From Allopontixanthobacter confluentis (GTDB taxonomy: Bacteria > Pseudomonadota > Alphaproteobacteria > Sphingomonadales > Sphingomonadaceae), in the NCBI RefSeq assembly GCF_009827615.1, contig NZ_WTYU01000001.1:1571001-1635000 (forward strand): a stretch of DNA of 64,000 bases. The letters are read 5' to 3'. Of the stretch, positions 1 through 8,710 are shown one piece after another. The number at the start of each line of letters is the position of its first letter. Within the stretch, counting starts at the first letter, position 1. Below the pieces are notes generated by a model, which did not search any database, was not told where the DNA came from, and worked only from the letters and a program-made list of their open reading frames with translations. A program made the position numbers and the translations under genes.

Positions 1-265
1 ACGGCTGCAAGGCCTGCTGTGCGCCTTTGAGCGTATAGCCTTCACGGTTCACCAGCCGGTCAATCTGTTCAACCATGGCAACATCTGTCGCACGGTAATA
101 CCGCCTGCCGCCGCTGCGCTTCAAAGGATTGAGCATGGGAAACTGCTGTTCCCAATACCGAAGCACATGGGCCTTGATCCCAAGCGCCTTGCAGACCTCC
201 CCAATCGTGCGAAGAGCGCCATCTTCTTTGCCATCATCAAACTTGGCATCGAATGTGGCGCTCAT
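1..265 (-). CDS. MerR-family transcriptional regulator (3' end cut by window edge)
   Basis: About 88 residues from ATG at 265 down to the window edge can be read; the C-terminus is missing. The visible part is a MerR winged helix-turn-helix: TIGEVCKALGIKAHVLRYWE near residues 19-38, then the GGRRYYR wing and VEQIDRLVNREGYT. The gene lies 55 bp downstream of ihfA on the same strand, the usual place for the short MerR protein that follows ihfA in alphaproteobacteria. That protein normally lacks a recognisable effector domain, so no ligand can be named. MerR membership is clear; target genes are unknown. Confidence 0.9.
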   Translation of the reverse strand, partial: MSATFDAKFDDGKEDGALRTIGEVCKALGIKAHVLRYWEQQFPMLNPLKRSGGRRYYRATDVAMVEQIDRLVNREGYTLKGAQQALQP

Positions 266-320
266 CTTTGTTCCTGACTTGTCAGTGTGGTTTATCCGCT
301 GCATCCATCAGGCAGAAAAA

Positions 321-620
321 TCAGCCTTTGGCGATGCGTTCTTTCAGCAACTGGCTGGCACGAAACGTCATGACCCGGCGCGGAGTAATCGGAACTTCGA
401 CGCCCGTTTTCGGGTTCCGGCCGATACGTTCTTTCTTGTCACGCAGAACAAAACTTCCAAATCCGGAAATCTTGACGTTTTCTCCGCTCGACATGGCTTC
501 ACACATATGGGTGAGAATTGCTTCGACCAGGTCGAGCGATTCTGCCCGTGAAAAGCCCAATTTTCGATTGATTGTCTCTGCCAGATCGGCGCGAGTAAGC
601 GTACCCACCGAACGCGTCAT
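321..620 (-). CDS. ihfA: Integration host factor subunit alpha
   Basis: A 99-residue HU/IHF-fold DNA-bending protein that pairs with IHF-beta to bend DNA sharply in recombination, replication and promoter control. It begins [17 protein letters not shown]. The dimerisation helices ([16 protein letters not shown]) are followed by the family signature region [20 protein letters not shown] and the beta-arm [11 protein letters not shown], whose proline intercalates into DNA. Full length for the family. It sits between fabH and merR, the standard alphaproteobacterial order. Assignment to the alpha rather than the beta subunit rests on sequence type and this neighbourhood. Confidence 0.95.
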   Translation of the reverse strand: MTRSVGTLTRADLAETINRKLGFSRAESLDLVEAILTHMCEAMSSGENVKISGFGSFVLRDKKERIGRNPKTGVEVPITPRRVMTFRASQLLKERIAKG

Positions 621-731
621 TCGCCTATCCCCTCTTCTTCAGCGCGACCCGTTGAGTTGGTAACTGCGACTCAGTGTATATATTTCAGTTTGATTTCACA
701 ACTGTTTGTGGAAAAAAACGCGGTTTTCCTG

Positions 732-1697
732 TTAGATGCGGATCAGACTTGCGCCCCAGGTAAATCCGCCGCCCATCGCTTCGAACATGACAAGGTCGCC
801 CGGCTTGATCCGGCCATCGAGCACCGCTGTATCATAAGCAAGCGGAACAGACGCCGCAGAGGTATTGGCGTGGCGGTCCACCGTGACGATCACCTTTTCC
901 GCCGGCAACCCCAGTTTGCGCGCGGTCGCATCCAGAATGCGGGCATTGGCCTGATGCGGAACCACCCAGTCAATATCATCGGCGGTGTAACCTGTGTCGG
1001 CCAGCGTTTCTTCCAGAACCGACGCCAGATTGACCACGGCGTGGCGGAATACCTCACGGCCCTTCATGCGCAATTTGCCAACCGTGCCCGTGCTGGATGG
1101 CCCGCCATCCACATATAGGAGCTGGTTATGCGCCCCATCTGCATGCAGCTTGCTGGCTATAATGCCGGGGCCGCCTTCACTGCTTTCGCGGGCTTCCAGC
1201 ACCATCGCGCCTGCGCCATCGCCAAACAAAACGCAGGTTGTGCGGTCTTCCCAATCGAGAATGCGGCTGAATGTTTCAGCGCCGATTACCAGTGCCCGCT
1301 TGGCCAATCCGGTGCGCAGCATCGAATCCGCGGTCGCCAGCGCGTAAAGAAAGCCCGAGCAGACCGCCGCTATGTCAAAAGCAATGCCGCCATTGCATCC
1401 CAGCGCATCCTGAACCTGTGTGGCGGTGGCCGGAAATGTCTGGTCAGGCGTGGCGGTAGCCAGCACGATGAGATCGATCGAGGCTGCGTCCATGCCCGCT
1501 GCGGCCAGCGCCTTTTGCGCCGCTTCGATCGCCAGGGTGGACGTGGTGACACCTTCTGCGGCGATATGCCGCTGGCGGATCCCGGTGCGCTCGACAATCC
1601 ATTCGTCAGTCGTATCGACGCGTTTTTCCAATTCGGCATTGGTGACAGGTACACCAGGAAGCGCAGAGCCGCTGCCGCAGACAACCGAACGGATCAT
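732..1697 (-). CDS. fabH: Beta-ketoacyl-ACP synthase III
   Basis: A 321-residue thiolase-fold enzyme that condenses acetyl-CoA with malonyl-ACP to start fatty acid synthesis. The catalytic triad is visible: Cys113 in AAVCSGF, His248 in VPHQAN and Asn278 in HANTS. The substrate-gating region [17 protein letters not shown] near residues 27-43 is typical of FabH. The start ATG overlaps the plsX stop by 4 bp, so the two are translationally coupled and link phospholipid and fatty-acid initiation. Length and motifs are normal. Confidence 0.97.
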   Translation of the reverse strand: MIRSVVCGSGSALPGVPVTNAELEKRVDTTDEWIVERTGIRQRHIAAEGVTTSTLAIEAAQKALAAAGMDAASIDLIVLATATPDQTFPATATQVQDALGCNGGIAFDIAAVCSGFLYALATADSMLRTGLAKRALVIGAETFSRILDWEDRTTCVLFGDGAGAMVLEARESSEGGPGIIASKLHADGAHNQLLYVDGGPSSTGTVGKLRMKGREVFRHAVVNLASVLEETLADTGYTADDIDWVVPHQANARILDATARKLGLPAEKVIVTVDRHANTSAASVPLAYDTAVLDGRIKPGDLVMFEAMGGGFTWGASLIRI

Positions 1698-2743
1698 TCG
1701 CCAGCGCCCGTGCGTTCAATGCCGCGTGCGTGCAAGGCGGCCATGTCCGACGCGATTCGCTGGGTCAGATCTTCTTCCAGCAGGCGCGCCGCCACCTTGA
1801 CGGCATTGGCCACACCGCCAGCAGTGGCGCTGCCATGGCTTTTGACCACAACCCCGTTGAGGCCGAGAAAAACGGCGCCATTGTGGTTGTTGGGGTCAAG
1901 ATGATGCTTCAGCAATTCTGTCGCCGGGCGTGAGATGAGGAAACCGACTTTCGAACGGAAGGAACTGCGGAACGCATCCTTCAGCAAATCCGTCACGAAC
2001 CGTGCGGCGCCTTCGATGGCCTTGAGCGCAATATTGCCGGAAAACCCGTCAGATACGACAACATCGACATCGCCGCGGTTGATCTTGTCCGCCTCGACAA
2101 AGCCGTCAAACTGCATCGCAAGGCCGGTTGCGGCTTTCAATTGCGCGGCAGCTTCCTGCAGCTGGTCAGTGCCCTTGATATCTTCCGTGCCGATATTGAG
2201 CAAACGGACCCGCGGCGCTTCGCGGCCAGTGACGATGCGCGAATAGGCAGCGCCCATAATGGCGAATTGCACCAGATTGCGGGCATCACAATCGGTATTG
2301 GCACCAAGATCCAGCATGATGACATCATTGTCACCCAGCGTGGGCAGCAATGCAGCAAGCGCTGGCCGGTCGATGCCGGGCATGGTGCGTAGCGCCAGCT
2401 TGCTCATCGCCATCAGCGCGCCGGTATTGCCGCCGCTGACCGCAGCGCCGGCATCGCCTTTCTTTACCGCATTGACGGCAAGGCCCATGGATGTCGTCTT
2501 GGCACGGCGCAGCGCCTGGGTCGGCTTCTCATCGCCGCCCACGACATCCTCGCAATGGAGGATTTCGGATGCACCACGCATGTTGGGGTGTGTTTCAAGC
2601 GCGGCCTTGATCCGCGCTTCATCCCCCACCAGCAGAAACTTGAAACGGTCGTGATGGCGCCGCGCTTCGGCCGCACCATCGACCATGACGCGCACACCTT
2701 CATCGCCGCCCATCGCATCGATAGCGATACGCGGAAGGCTCAT
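1694..2743 (-). CDS. plsX: Phosphate acyltransferase PlsX
   Basis: A 349-residue peripheral membrane enzyme that makes acyl-phosphate from acyl-ACP, the acyl donor that PlsY uses to begin glycerophospholipid synthesis. The N-terminus [13 protein letters not shown] and the later LDLGAN and [13 protein letters not shown] segments are family hallmarks. It lies 28 bp after rpmF and overlaps fabH by 4 bp, forming the rpmF-plsX-fabH operon seen across Proteobacteria. Nothing unusual in length or motifs. Confidence 0.97.
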   Translation of the reverse strand: MSLPRIAIDAMGGDEGVRVMVDGAAEARRHHDRFKFLLVGDEARIKAALETHPNMRGASEILHCEDVVGGDEKPTQALRRAKTTSMGLAVNAVKKGDAGAAVSGGNTGALMAMSKLALRTMPGIDRPALAALLPTLGDNDVIMLDLGANTDCDARNLVQFAIMGAAYSRIVTGREAPRVRLLNIGTEDIKGTDQLQEAAAQLKAATGLAMQFDGFVEADKINRGDVDVVVSDGFSGNIALKAIEGAARFVTDLLKDAFRSSFRSKVGFLISRPATELLKHHLDPNNHNGAVFLGLNGVVVKSHGSATAGGVANAVKVAARLLEEDLTQRIASDMAALHARGIERTGAGE

Positions 2744-2771
2744 GTGCGCGTACTCCGTCTAGTTTCGGTAA

Positions 2772-2951
2772 TCAGAGTCCGACCGCAACGATCTCGCGAC
2801 CGTTGTAGTGACCACAGTGCGAACACAGATTGTGCGGACGCTTCAGTTCGCCGCAATTGTTGCATTCATGGAATGCTTCAACCTTGAGCGAATCGTGTGA
2901 CCGCCGGTTACCACGGCGATGTGGGGATACTTTACGTTTAGGGACAGCCAT
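2772..2951 (-). CDS. rpmF: 50S ribosomal protein L32
   Basis: A 59-residue large-subunit protein beginning [20 protein letters not shown], the almost invariant L32 N-terminus. Two CxxC pairs (CNNC and CSHC) form a zinc ribbon, so this is the zinc-binding form. The open frame extends further upstream, but the start at 2951 gives the canonical protein and the extension has no L32 character. First gene of the rpmF-plsX-fabH group. Confidence 0.97.
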   Translation of the reverse strand: MAVPKRKVSPHRRGNRRSHDSLKVEAFHECNNCGELKRPHNLCSHCGHYNGREIVAVGL

Positions 2952-3152
2952 TGCGGAGCCTGCTTCTATAAGATTCAAATGTTTCGCGGGCCGCTCTAGG
3001 CGATGGCATGGCGGGGCACAAGGCCAGTTGACCAGTGCACCATCCATGTATCGTCGGAGCGGCGAAGGCGCGGCCTATACCGGATTCGTGAACCGTTGCA
3101 AGCAATCGCGATAGTCAGTAGCAGCCTGAAACCAATAACAGGGGATTTTATC

Positions 3153-3545
3153 ATGCTGCTACCCGTAACGCTGAGTGCTTCTGCGGCGGCCGCGATCATC
3201 GCTTTCTGGCTGATGATACGGGTCGGTCAGGTCAGGGGGTCAGAAAAGGTAAGCATTGGTGACGGCGGCAATGAAAAGGTCATTCGCCGGATGCGTGCCC
3301 ATGCCAATTTTGTCGAAAGCGCGCCATTTGTGCTGATTCTGGTTGCTGCCATCGAAATGACCGGCAAAGGCGCGCCGTGGCTGGCCTATGTCGCGGGCAT
3401 TTATATGCTGGGCCGGGTGGCGCATGGCATCGGCATGGACGGGGCCGGCTTCAAACAGGGGCGCGCGATTGGCACAATCATCACCGTGCTGACACTGCTT
3501 GGCCTCGCCATTGCGGCCACGCTGATCACGCTGGGCGTGATCTGA
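3153..3545 (+). CDS. MAPEG family membrane protein
   Basis: A 130-residue integral membrane protein with four likely helices: residues ~3-18, a central pair around ESAPFVLILVAAIE and AYVAGIYMLGRVAHGIGM, and a C-terminal TIITVLTLLGLAIAATLITLGV. The RMRAHANFVESAPF segment is the conserved core of the MAPEG superfamily (glutathione-linked eicosanoid/detoxification enzymes and their bacterial relatives, YecN-like). The start at 3153 follows a GGGGA ribosome site and removes a non-membrane extension in the open frame. Substrate unknown; in bacteria most members are uncharacterised. It converges with the next gene across a hairpin. Confidence 0.85.
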   Translation: MLLPVTLSASAAAAIIAFWLMIRVGQVRGSEKVSIGDGGNEKVIRRMRAHANFVESAPFVLILVAAIEMTGKGAPWLAYVAGIYMLGRVAHGIGMDGAGFKQGRAIGTIITVLTLLGLAIAATLITLGVI

Positions 3546-3557
3546 CGGAACTATCGT

Positions 3558-3580
3558 GCTGGGCTGCCAGTCAGCCCAGC
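3558..3580. terminator. Bidirectional hairpin between convergent genes
   Basis: A perfect 9-bp stem GCTGGGCTG/CAGCCCAGC with a 5-base loop lies between the MAPEG gene and the metallo-hydrolase, overlapping the stop of the latter. There is no clear T-run on either side, so a classical Rho-independent terminator is only probable. Confidence 0.5.
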
Positions 3581-4248
3581 GCGTAATCGCTGACAAACGC
3601 GTTGGTCTTGCGTTCCTGACCAAATGTGCTGGTCGGCCCGTGGCCGGGGATGAAAGTCACATCGTCGCCCAGCGGCCACAGTTTGCCGGTTATCGCATCG
3701 ATCAGGTCCTGGTGGTTGCCCATCGGAAAATCGGTCCGGCCGATTGACCCCTGAAACAGAACATCGCCCACAATCGCGAATTTGCTGGGGCCATGGTAGA
3801 AAATGACATGGCCCGGGGTGTGGCCGGGGCAATGGATAACATCCAGCGTCAGATCGCCAACGGTCACTGTATCACCATCATTCAGCCACCGATCAGGTTC
3901 GAAAACCTGGCCATTGATGCCATATTTGCGGCCATCATCATCCAGCCGCGATATCCAGAAACGGTCCGCTTCATGCGGCCCTTCAATCGGCAGGCCCAGT
4001 TCCTTCGCCAGCACACCCGCTTCACCGCAATGATCGATGTGGCCGTGGGTGATGAGAATTTTTTCCAGCGTCATGCCCGCTTTTTCAACGGCGACCTTCA
4101 GCATATCGAGATCGCCGCCAGGGTCGACCAGCGCGCCCTTCATGGTGTTGGTGCACCAGATGAGGCTGCAATTCTGCTGCAAGGGGGTCACCGGCAGAAT
4201 GGCTGCGCGCATGGGCGGCTGGCGGGTTGGTTGTGCTTGCTGGGTCAT
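3571..4248 (-). CDS. MBL-fold metallo-hydrolase (glyoxalase II-like, YcbL type)
   Basis: A 225-residue metallo-beta-lactamase-fold hydrolase. The metal-binding motif THGHIDH is at residues 67-73, followed by HCPGHTPGHV and GDVLFQGSIGRTDFP, which supply further metal ligands. The compact size and motif spacing match the YcbL/glyoxalase-II-like group, which hydrolyses thioesters such as S-lactoylglutathione; this cannot be confirmed from sequence alone. A start at 4212 (MRAAILPV) is also possible. The open frame continues upstream into the repressor gene, but that part is an out-of-frame shadow. Confidence 0.9.
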   Translation of the reverse strand: MTQQAQPTRQPPMRAAILPVTPLQQNCSLIWCTNTMKGALVDPGGDLDMLKVAVEKAGMTLEKILITHGHIDHCGEAGVLAKELGLPIEGPHEADRFWISRLDDDGRKYGINGQVFEPDRWLNDGDTVTVGDLTLDVIHCPGHTPGHVIFYHGPSKFAIVGDVLFQGSIGRTDFPMGNHQDLIDAITGKLWPLGDDVTFIPGHGPTSTFGQERKTNAFVSDYALG

Positions 4249-4315
4249 AGGGCGGATGTGGCGGCACGAGGCGTTGATTGCAAGAACGGGTGCGCACAAG
4301 GCGCTAGGCAAGCGC

Positions 4316-5008
4316 TCACAAGCGCCCGCTTTTCCAGACCACGCGGCCGATAATCTCGACCTCGTCCGCGCCGACTTCGACCGGCGGGTAAGCCATGTTC
4401 TGGCTGAGGAGCGATAGCCGCCCTGCCCCGAGCGCAGCCACCCGCTTGACCACCAGAGTATCACCCAGTCGCACCACATGAATGCCGTCGCGAAAAGCGC
4501 GCATTGCCCGGTCAACCAGTATTTCATCGCCATCGCGCAGCAGCGGTTCCATCGAATCGCCTTCCACCCGAATGGCGGAAAGCTGGGCGGTTTCCAGCCC
4601 CTGTTCGCGCAGCCAGCGGCGGGAAAAGCCGAAACTGTCAAACGGCCGTTCATCAGCGGCAAGCGCGCCCGGGCCGGCTGACGCACCAAGCGGCAGCCGC
4701 GGGACCATGACCCACCCGTCCTGCGCCGTTTTTGGCAGCTTTACCTTAGGATCATAGGAATTATCCTCCGCCGGTGCGCCAAGTTCCGATTCGGCAATAC
4801 CGAAGAATTCGGCCAGCGTGCGCCGGTCCTCCTCCTCCAGCTTGCGCGGGCTACCCTTGCGGATAAACTGTTGCAAATACGTCCCATTTCTTCCGATGAG
4901 ACGGGACAGGGCCGAGAGGCTGGCCCCTTTCTGGCGGGACAGGTCAAGCAGGCGATCGCGCGGATCGGCCCCTGCATTCGATTCGGTGGTTATATGTGGT
5001 CGCATCAT
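4316..5008 (-). CDS. S24-family (LexA/CI-like) transcriptional repressor
   Basis: A 230-residue two-domain repressor. Residues ~16-75 form a phage-type helix-turn-helix (GASLSALSRLIGRNGTYLQQFIR). The C-terminal half is an S24/LexA peptidase domain with the Ser-Lys dyad Ser152 (GDSMEP) and Lys188 (LVVKRV). An Ala-Gly pair at residues 111-112 lies about 40 residues before the serine, where RecA-stimulated autocleavage would occur. The gene is divergent from two small genes, and repeats overlap its start, so autoregulation and a DNA-damage link are plausible inferences. Such repressors are common in sphingomonad chromosomes without a prophage, and no phage genes are nearby. Confidence 0.9.
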   Translation of the reverse strand: MMRPHITTESNAGADPRDRLLDLSRQKGASLSALSRLIGRNGTYLQQFIRKGSPRKLEEEDRRTLAEFFGIAESELGAPAEDNSYDPKVKLPKTAQDGWVMVPRLPLGASAGPGALAADERPFDSFGFSRRWLREQGLETAQLSAIRVEGDSMEPLLRDGDEILVDRAMRAFRDGIHVVRLGDTLVVKRVAALGAGRLSLLSQNMAYPPVEVGADEVEIIGRVVWKSGRL

Positions 5009-5049
5009 TTTTCCTACTTAGATGATGTATTTTTCCTAGACAAGTAGGA
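5007..5049. promoter_or_regulatory. Candidate repressor operator region (direct and inverted repeats)
   Basis: The region between the S24 repressor and the divergent small gene holds two direct copies of ATTTTTCCTA (5007-5016 and 5029-5038), exactly 22 bp apart, about two helical turns. There is also an inverted pair TCCTACTT (5012-5019) and AAGTAGGA (5042-5049). The sites cover the repressor start codon and its probable promoter. They fit an autoregulatory operator; this is inferred from pattern and position. Confidence 0.55.
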
Positions 5050-5127
5050 TTTTACCCGCGACCCTTGGGATATCAGGCGAATCGCCAAAGAAACAACGAC
5101 ATCCATTTGCAACTATACGGGGACCGC

Positions 5128-5316
5128 ATGCTAATCCGATCAATCGAAAAATTCCTTCGCGACACCGGCATGGCAGCGACCAAGTTCGGCCGCCTTGCAA
5201 CCCATGATCCACGCTTCGTGCTGGACTTGCGCAATGGCCGCACACCCCGTTCCGACACGGAAAGAAGGGTGGAACATTTCATGAACAAATATATGGAGAA
5301 CGCCCATGTCGGCTGA
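5128..5316 (+). CDS. Small conserved DNA-binding-like protein, divergent from S24 repressor
   Basis: A 62-residue basic protein starting MLIRSIEKFLRDTGMAATKF. Residues ~5-45 look like a helix-turn-helix (IEKFLRDTGMAATKFGRLATHDPRFV followed by the basic LRNGRTPRSDTERRV). A longer reading from 5065 is possible, but 5128 is preceded by a GGGGA-like site and gives a compact helical protein. It overlaps the next gene by 11 bp, so the two are probably cotranslated. It may be a Cro-like partner of the divergent repressor; that is inference. Family not named. Confidence 0.65.
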   Translation: MLIRSIEKFLRDTGMAATKFGRLATHDPRFVLDLRNGRTPRSDTERRVEHFMNKYMENAHVG

Positions 5317-5665
5317 ACTGACCATCGACAAGGCACAGCCGCGCAAATCCCGCAAAGGGACAGCAGACAGGGTGCGGCAGGCGCTTCTGGCGCTGGCGTG
5401 CGGCAAGGCCGACTTTATCCGCCACACCGAAACGCCATGGGCCAGCATCACCTTTTCCGGGGCGCGGCACAGCATTGATCTGGTGTTTGACGGGCCGGTT
5501 GCGGTTCTGGCCGGTGAAACCTTCATCGCCGATCTGCCAACCCATGAATTTGCCATTCCGGGCCAGCTTGTTGCCGATGCAGATGTGCGATTCGTAAATC
5601 ACACAATTCTGCCCCAACCCCGCATGGAAGTGAGGATAGAATTGCTGCTTCTGCTCGATGCGTAA
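5306..5665 (+). CDS. Conserved hypothetical protein, coupled to the small gene upstream
   Basis: A 119-residue protein with a basic N-terminus (QPRKSRKGTADRVRQALLALACGKADF) and a beta-rich remainder with short hydrophobic strands (SITFSGARHSIDLVFDGPVAVLAGETFIADLP). No signal peptide, membrane helix or catalytic motif is visible. Its start lies inside the end of the preceding small gene (11-bp overlap), and it ends 4 bp before the convergent aldehyde dehydrogenase gene. Real by coding quality and coupling; function unknown. Confidence 0.65.
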   Translation: MSAELTIDKAQPRKSRKGTADRVRQALLALACGKADFIRHTETPWASITFSGARHSIDLVFDGPVAVLAGETFIADLPTHEFAIPGQLVADADVRFVNHTILPQPRMEVRIELLLLLDA

Positions 5666-5669
5666 GGGG

Positions 5670-7115
5670 TCAGCCAGCGCTTTCCCGGCGGATCACCAGA
5701 TTGCGGATTTCGCTCATGTCTTCCATGGCAAAGCGGATGCCTTCCCTGCCGAGGCCGGAATCCTTCACGCCGCCATAGGGCATGTTGTCGACCCGGTAGG
5801 ATGACACATCATTCACCACCACGCCGCCTACATCCAGCACATCCCATGCGTCCAGCACCTGGTGAATGTCCCGTGTGAAAATGCCCGCCTGAAGGCCGAA
5901 TTTTGAATCGTTCACCTGTGCCAGAGCCTCTGCAAAGTCAGAGAATCTGGACAGGTTGGCCAGCGGCCCAAAGGCTTCTTCCCTGCTCGCATCGCAATCG
6001 CGCGGGACGCCTTCGAGCAAGGTTGCCTCCAGCATGTTGCCATCGCGCTTGCCGCCGCACAGCAGGGTCGCGCCGGCCTTTATTGCCTGATCGATCCACC
6101 CTTGGAGACGGGCGGCTTCCTTTTCCGAAATCATCGGGCCGATAAAGGTATTCCGGTCTTTGGGATCGCCTGAAACCAGCGTTTTCGCCTTTGCCACCAG
6201 CATGTCTTTGAACCGGTCGTAAATATCATCGTGAATGATGATCCGCTGCACCCCGATGCAGCTCTGGCCGGACTGGTAGAACGCGCCAAAGATGATGCGC
6301 GCCAGCGCGTGATCGAGATCGGCATCCTTGTCGACAATCACCGCCGCATTGCCGCCCAGTTCGAGAATGACCTTCTTCTTGCCTGCCCTGGCCTTCAGGG
6401 CCCAGCCCACATCCGGCGAACCGGTGAAGGACAGCATTTTCAGCCGTTCATCCGTGGTGAACAGGTCAGCCCCGTCGCGGCTGGCTGGCAGGATGCTGAA
6501 TGCCCCTTCGGGCAGCACGTCACATTCAGCCAGAATCTCGCCCATGATGATGGCGCCGAGCGGCGTCATGCTGGCGGGTTTCATCACGAATGGGCACCCC
6601 ATGGCGATGGCCGGCGCAATTTTATGGGCGGCCAGGTTCAGCGGGAAATTGAAGGGTGAAATAAAACTGCACGGCCCAATCGGCACGCGCTTCCACATAC
6701 CCATATAGCCCTTGGCCCGCTCCGAAATATCCAGCGGCTGGACTTCGCCATAATTGCGCACGGCTTCTTCGGCAGCGATGCGGAATGTGTCGATCAGGCG
6801 GGTAACCTCGCCTTCTGCATCCTTGATCGGCTTGCCCGCTTCCACGCACAGCGAATAGGCGAGTTCGTCGAACCTTTCCCGGAACCGCGACACGCAGTGA
6901 TTGAGCACATCCTGCTTTTCATAACTGGCCAGCCGCGCCATCGGTTCAGCCGCCGCCGTTGCGCCGGCAATCGCCTTGTCGATGATATCAGGCGTTGCCA
7001 GCGCGGTGCGGAACGCCAGCTTGCCAGTGAATTTATCCGTCACTTCCAGGTCTTGATTGGGCTGCTCTGCCTTGTTGTTGAGGTAGAGCGGGTAGACGTC
7101 CTTCAGCTTGACCAT
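5670..7115 (-). CDS. NAD(P)-dependent aldehyde dehydrogenase
   Basis: A 481-residue aldehyde dehydrogenase oxidising an aldehyde to the acid with NAD(P)+. Visible features are Asn156 in SPFNFP, the cofactor-binding FTGSPDVG near residue 230, the general base Glu252 in LELGGN, and the nucleophile Cys286 in SGQSCIGVQR. The GQSCIGVQR context resembles the lactaldehyde/phosphonoacetaldehyde-type or y4uC-like branch rather than betaine-aldehyde enzymes, so the substrate stays open. The start at 7115 (MVKLKDVYPLYLNN) is preferred over an extension at 7139. Flanked by unrelated genes; probably monocistronic. Confidence 0.9.
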   Translation of the reverse strand: MVKLKDVYPLYLNNKAEQPNQDLEVTDKFTGKLAFRTALATPDIIDKAIAGATAAAEPMARLASYEKQDVLNHCVSRFRERFDELAYSLCVEAGKPIKDAEGEVTRLIDTFRIAAEEAVRNYGEVQPLDISERAKGYMGMWKRVPIGPCSFISPFNFPLNLAAHKIAPAIAMGCPFVMKPASMTPLGAIIMGEILAECDVLPEGAFSILPASRDGADLFTTDERLKMLSFTGSPDVGWALKARAGKKKVILELGGNAAVIVDKDADLDHALARIIFGAFYQSGQSCIGVQRIIIHDDIYDRFKDMLVAKAKTLVSGDPKDRNTFIGPMISEKEAARLQGWIDQAIKAGATLLCGGKRDGNMLEATLLEGVPRDCDASREEAFGPLANLSRFSDFAEALAQVNDSKFGLQAGIFTRDIHQVLDAWDVLDVGGVVVNDVSSYRVDNMPYGGVKDSGLGREGIRFAMEDMSEIRNLVIRRESAG

Positions 7116-7274
7116 TTCTTGCCTCCGTTGCCCGATCAATGTCAGAGCTTTGCCGACAGTTCCCGAAAGTTGCCACGCGCTTGCAGTCAGGCCCGTTTGC
7201 GCCGCTGCTTTGACCGTACATCACGATTCCCGCGTCTGCCCAACTCAAAGCCTGATTGCCGGTTTTACCGGGCC

Positions 7275-8225
7275 TCAGTACCCGCGCGCAGGGTCAAATA
7301 TCGGCTCAAGCGGCTCACCCTGCTGATACCGGCCAAGGTTTGTGAGAAACCGTTCCGCCGAACGGGCGAACATCTTGTCCTGCGCGCGGCCTGACAGATG
7401 CATGGTGATATGCGCATTTTCCAGCGTCCACAGCACATGGTCGGCTGGCAGTGGTTCGGGCGTTGTCACATCCAGCAACGCGCCGCCAATCTGTTTGTCC
7501 TGCAATGCGGCAACCAGCGCGTCCTGGTCCACCACCGTTCCGCGGGCGATATTCACCAGCACCGCACTGTTTTTCATCGCAGCCAGTTCATCAGCGCCAA
7601 TCATCCCGTCTGTTTCAGGCGTGGCGGGCACTGCCAGCACGACCCAATCGAAATCCCCCAATTGCGACTGCCACTGGTCCGGGCCCAGCACGGTCTGGTC
7701 AGCACTGCTCGCAGCAGACCGGCGCACCACGGTCACATCCACATCGAAAGCCTTCAGCCGCGTGTCGATCAGCTTGCCGATGGCGCCATAACCCAGCAGC
7801 AGGGCGCGGCTGCCGGCCAGTTCCATCTTGCCCGGCGAATCCAGCAGCCATTCGCGCCGGTCCTGCGCGCGCACCACATCGCGGTAGCCCTTGGCGTAAT
7901 CCAGCATCAGCATCAGGACATATTCGGCAATGGTGATGGCATTGATGCCCGCGCCATTGGTGACAGCGACGCCCCGCTGGGCCAGCACGTCCAGCGGCAG
8001 AAAATCCAGCCCGGCGTAGATGGAATTGAACCATTTCAGCTTGCTGGCCTGCCTTACCGCCTCGGCCATCTGGGCGTGGTCATACAAGTCAAACCAGCCG
8101 ATTTCAGCCTCGCCCACTAGTTCCATCAGTTCCTCGCCCGTGGAAAACCAGCGCGGTTCTATCCAGTCTGGCAGACGGGGTTCGATGGCAGGGCGGATCA
8201 AGGCGGAAAGAACGGCAATGGTCAT
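7275..8225 (-). CDS. D-isomer-specific 2-hydroxyacid dehydrogenase
   Basis: A 316-residue NAD(P)-dependent dehydrogenase interconverting a D-2-hydroxyacid and a 2-oxoacid. The Rossmann motif GYGAIGKLID is around residue 145, and the family segment VNIARGTVVDQDALV around 228, with the catalytic Glu and His further on (TPEPLPADHVLW and ITMHLSGR). The start at 8225 overlaps the RES-domain gene by 4 bp, so the two are coupled, and the run continues up to cysS. The in-frame extension upstream overlaps the RES gene and is rejected. Substrate unknown; GhrA/GhrB-like glyoxylate reductase activity is one option. Confidence 0.9.
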   Translation of the reverse strand: MTIAVLSALIRPAIEPRLPDWIEPRWFSTGEELMELVGEAEIGWFDLYDHAQMAEAVRQASKLKWFNSIYAGLDFLPLDVLAQRGVAVTNGAGINAITIAEYVLMLMLDYAKGYRDVVRAQDRREWLLDSPGKMELAGSRALLLGYGAIGKLIDTRLKAFDVDVTVVRRSAASSADQTVLGPDQWQSQLGDFDWVVLAVPATPETDGMIGADELAAMKNSAVLVNIARGTVVDQDALVAALQDKQIGGALLDVTTPEPLPADHVLWTLENAHITMHLSGRAQDKMFARSAERFLTNLGRYQQGEPLEPIFDPARGY

Positions 8226-8710
8226 GAAGGTTTCCAATAGCTGTCGAGCGTTGGCTGGAAAGAATGGGGCGGCCGGTGAAGACACTGGGCGAAATCGAAC
8301 GGGCGCGTGGTCAGCGGTGCCACAAATTCTGCATCGGGATGCAGCGGGTTCATCATCACGATGTCGCCTTCCGGCAAAACGCGTGACGGGATGGATGCGA
8401 GCAGGCTGGTGCGGTTTTCCAGCCATTGGGCCACGCTTGCGCGAATGGCATCATCATTATGATCATTCGGGCCATTATCCGCGATACTGACAGGTTCCTG
8501 CTCGACCTCCGTCCAGCCAAGCACGAAATCATCGGGAATGTCGGCTGGCTCCGGCGGAAGGTAACGCAGTGCCACCAGCACTGCCAGCCCTGCCTCTGAC
8601 GTGAAATTGACCACTGGCCTGCCCGGCGGGGAATAGCGACCGCCCCAGCGCCGCGGCCCTGCCCCGTCCAGTGCCACAAAGGGCGCACGGGTGAGCCGCC
8701 ACAGCCGCAT
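8222..8710 (-). CDS. RES-domain protein, probably degenerate, without antitoxin
   Basis: A 162-residue protein with RES-domain character at its N-terminus: MRLWRL, then GAGPRRWGGRYSPPGRPVV and SEAGLAVLVALRYL. RES toxins degrade NAD+ and are normally paired with an Xre/MbcA antitoxin. In the studied P. putida enzyme (from memory) an Arg, a Tyr 10 residues later and a Glu 21 residues after the Arg are needed. Here Arg25 is kept, but those positions are Asn35 and Val46. The start at 8710 shares one base with the cysS stop (TGATG), and the end overlaps the dehydrogenase by 4 bp. No antitoxin gene is adjacent, so it is probably not an active toxin. Confidence 0.75.
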   Translation of the reverse strand: MRLWRLTRAPFVALDGAGPRRWGGRYSPPGRPVVNFTSEAGLAVLVALRYLPPEPADIPDDFVLGWTEVEQEPVSIADNGPNDHNDDAIRASVAQWLENRTSLLASIPSRVLPEGDIVMMNPLHPDAEFVAPLTTRPFDFAQCLHRPPHSFQPTLDSYWKPS

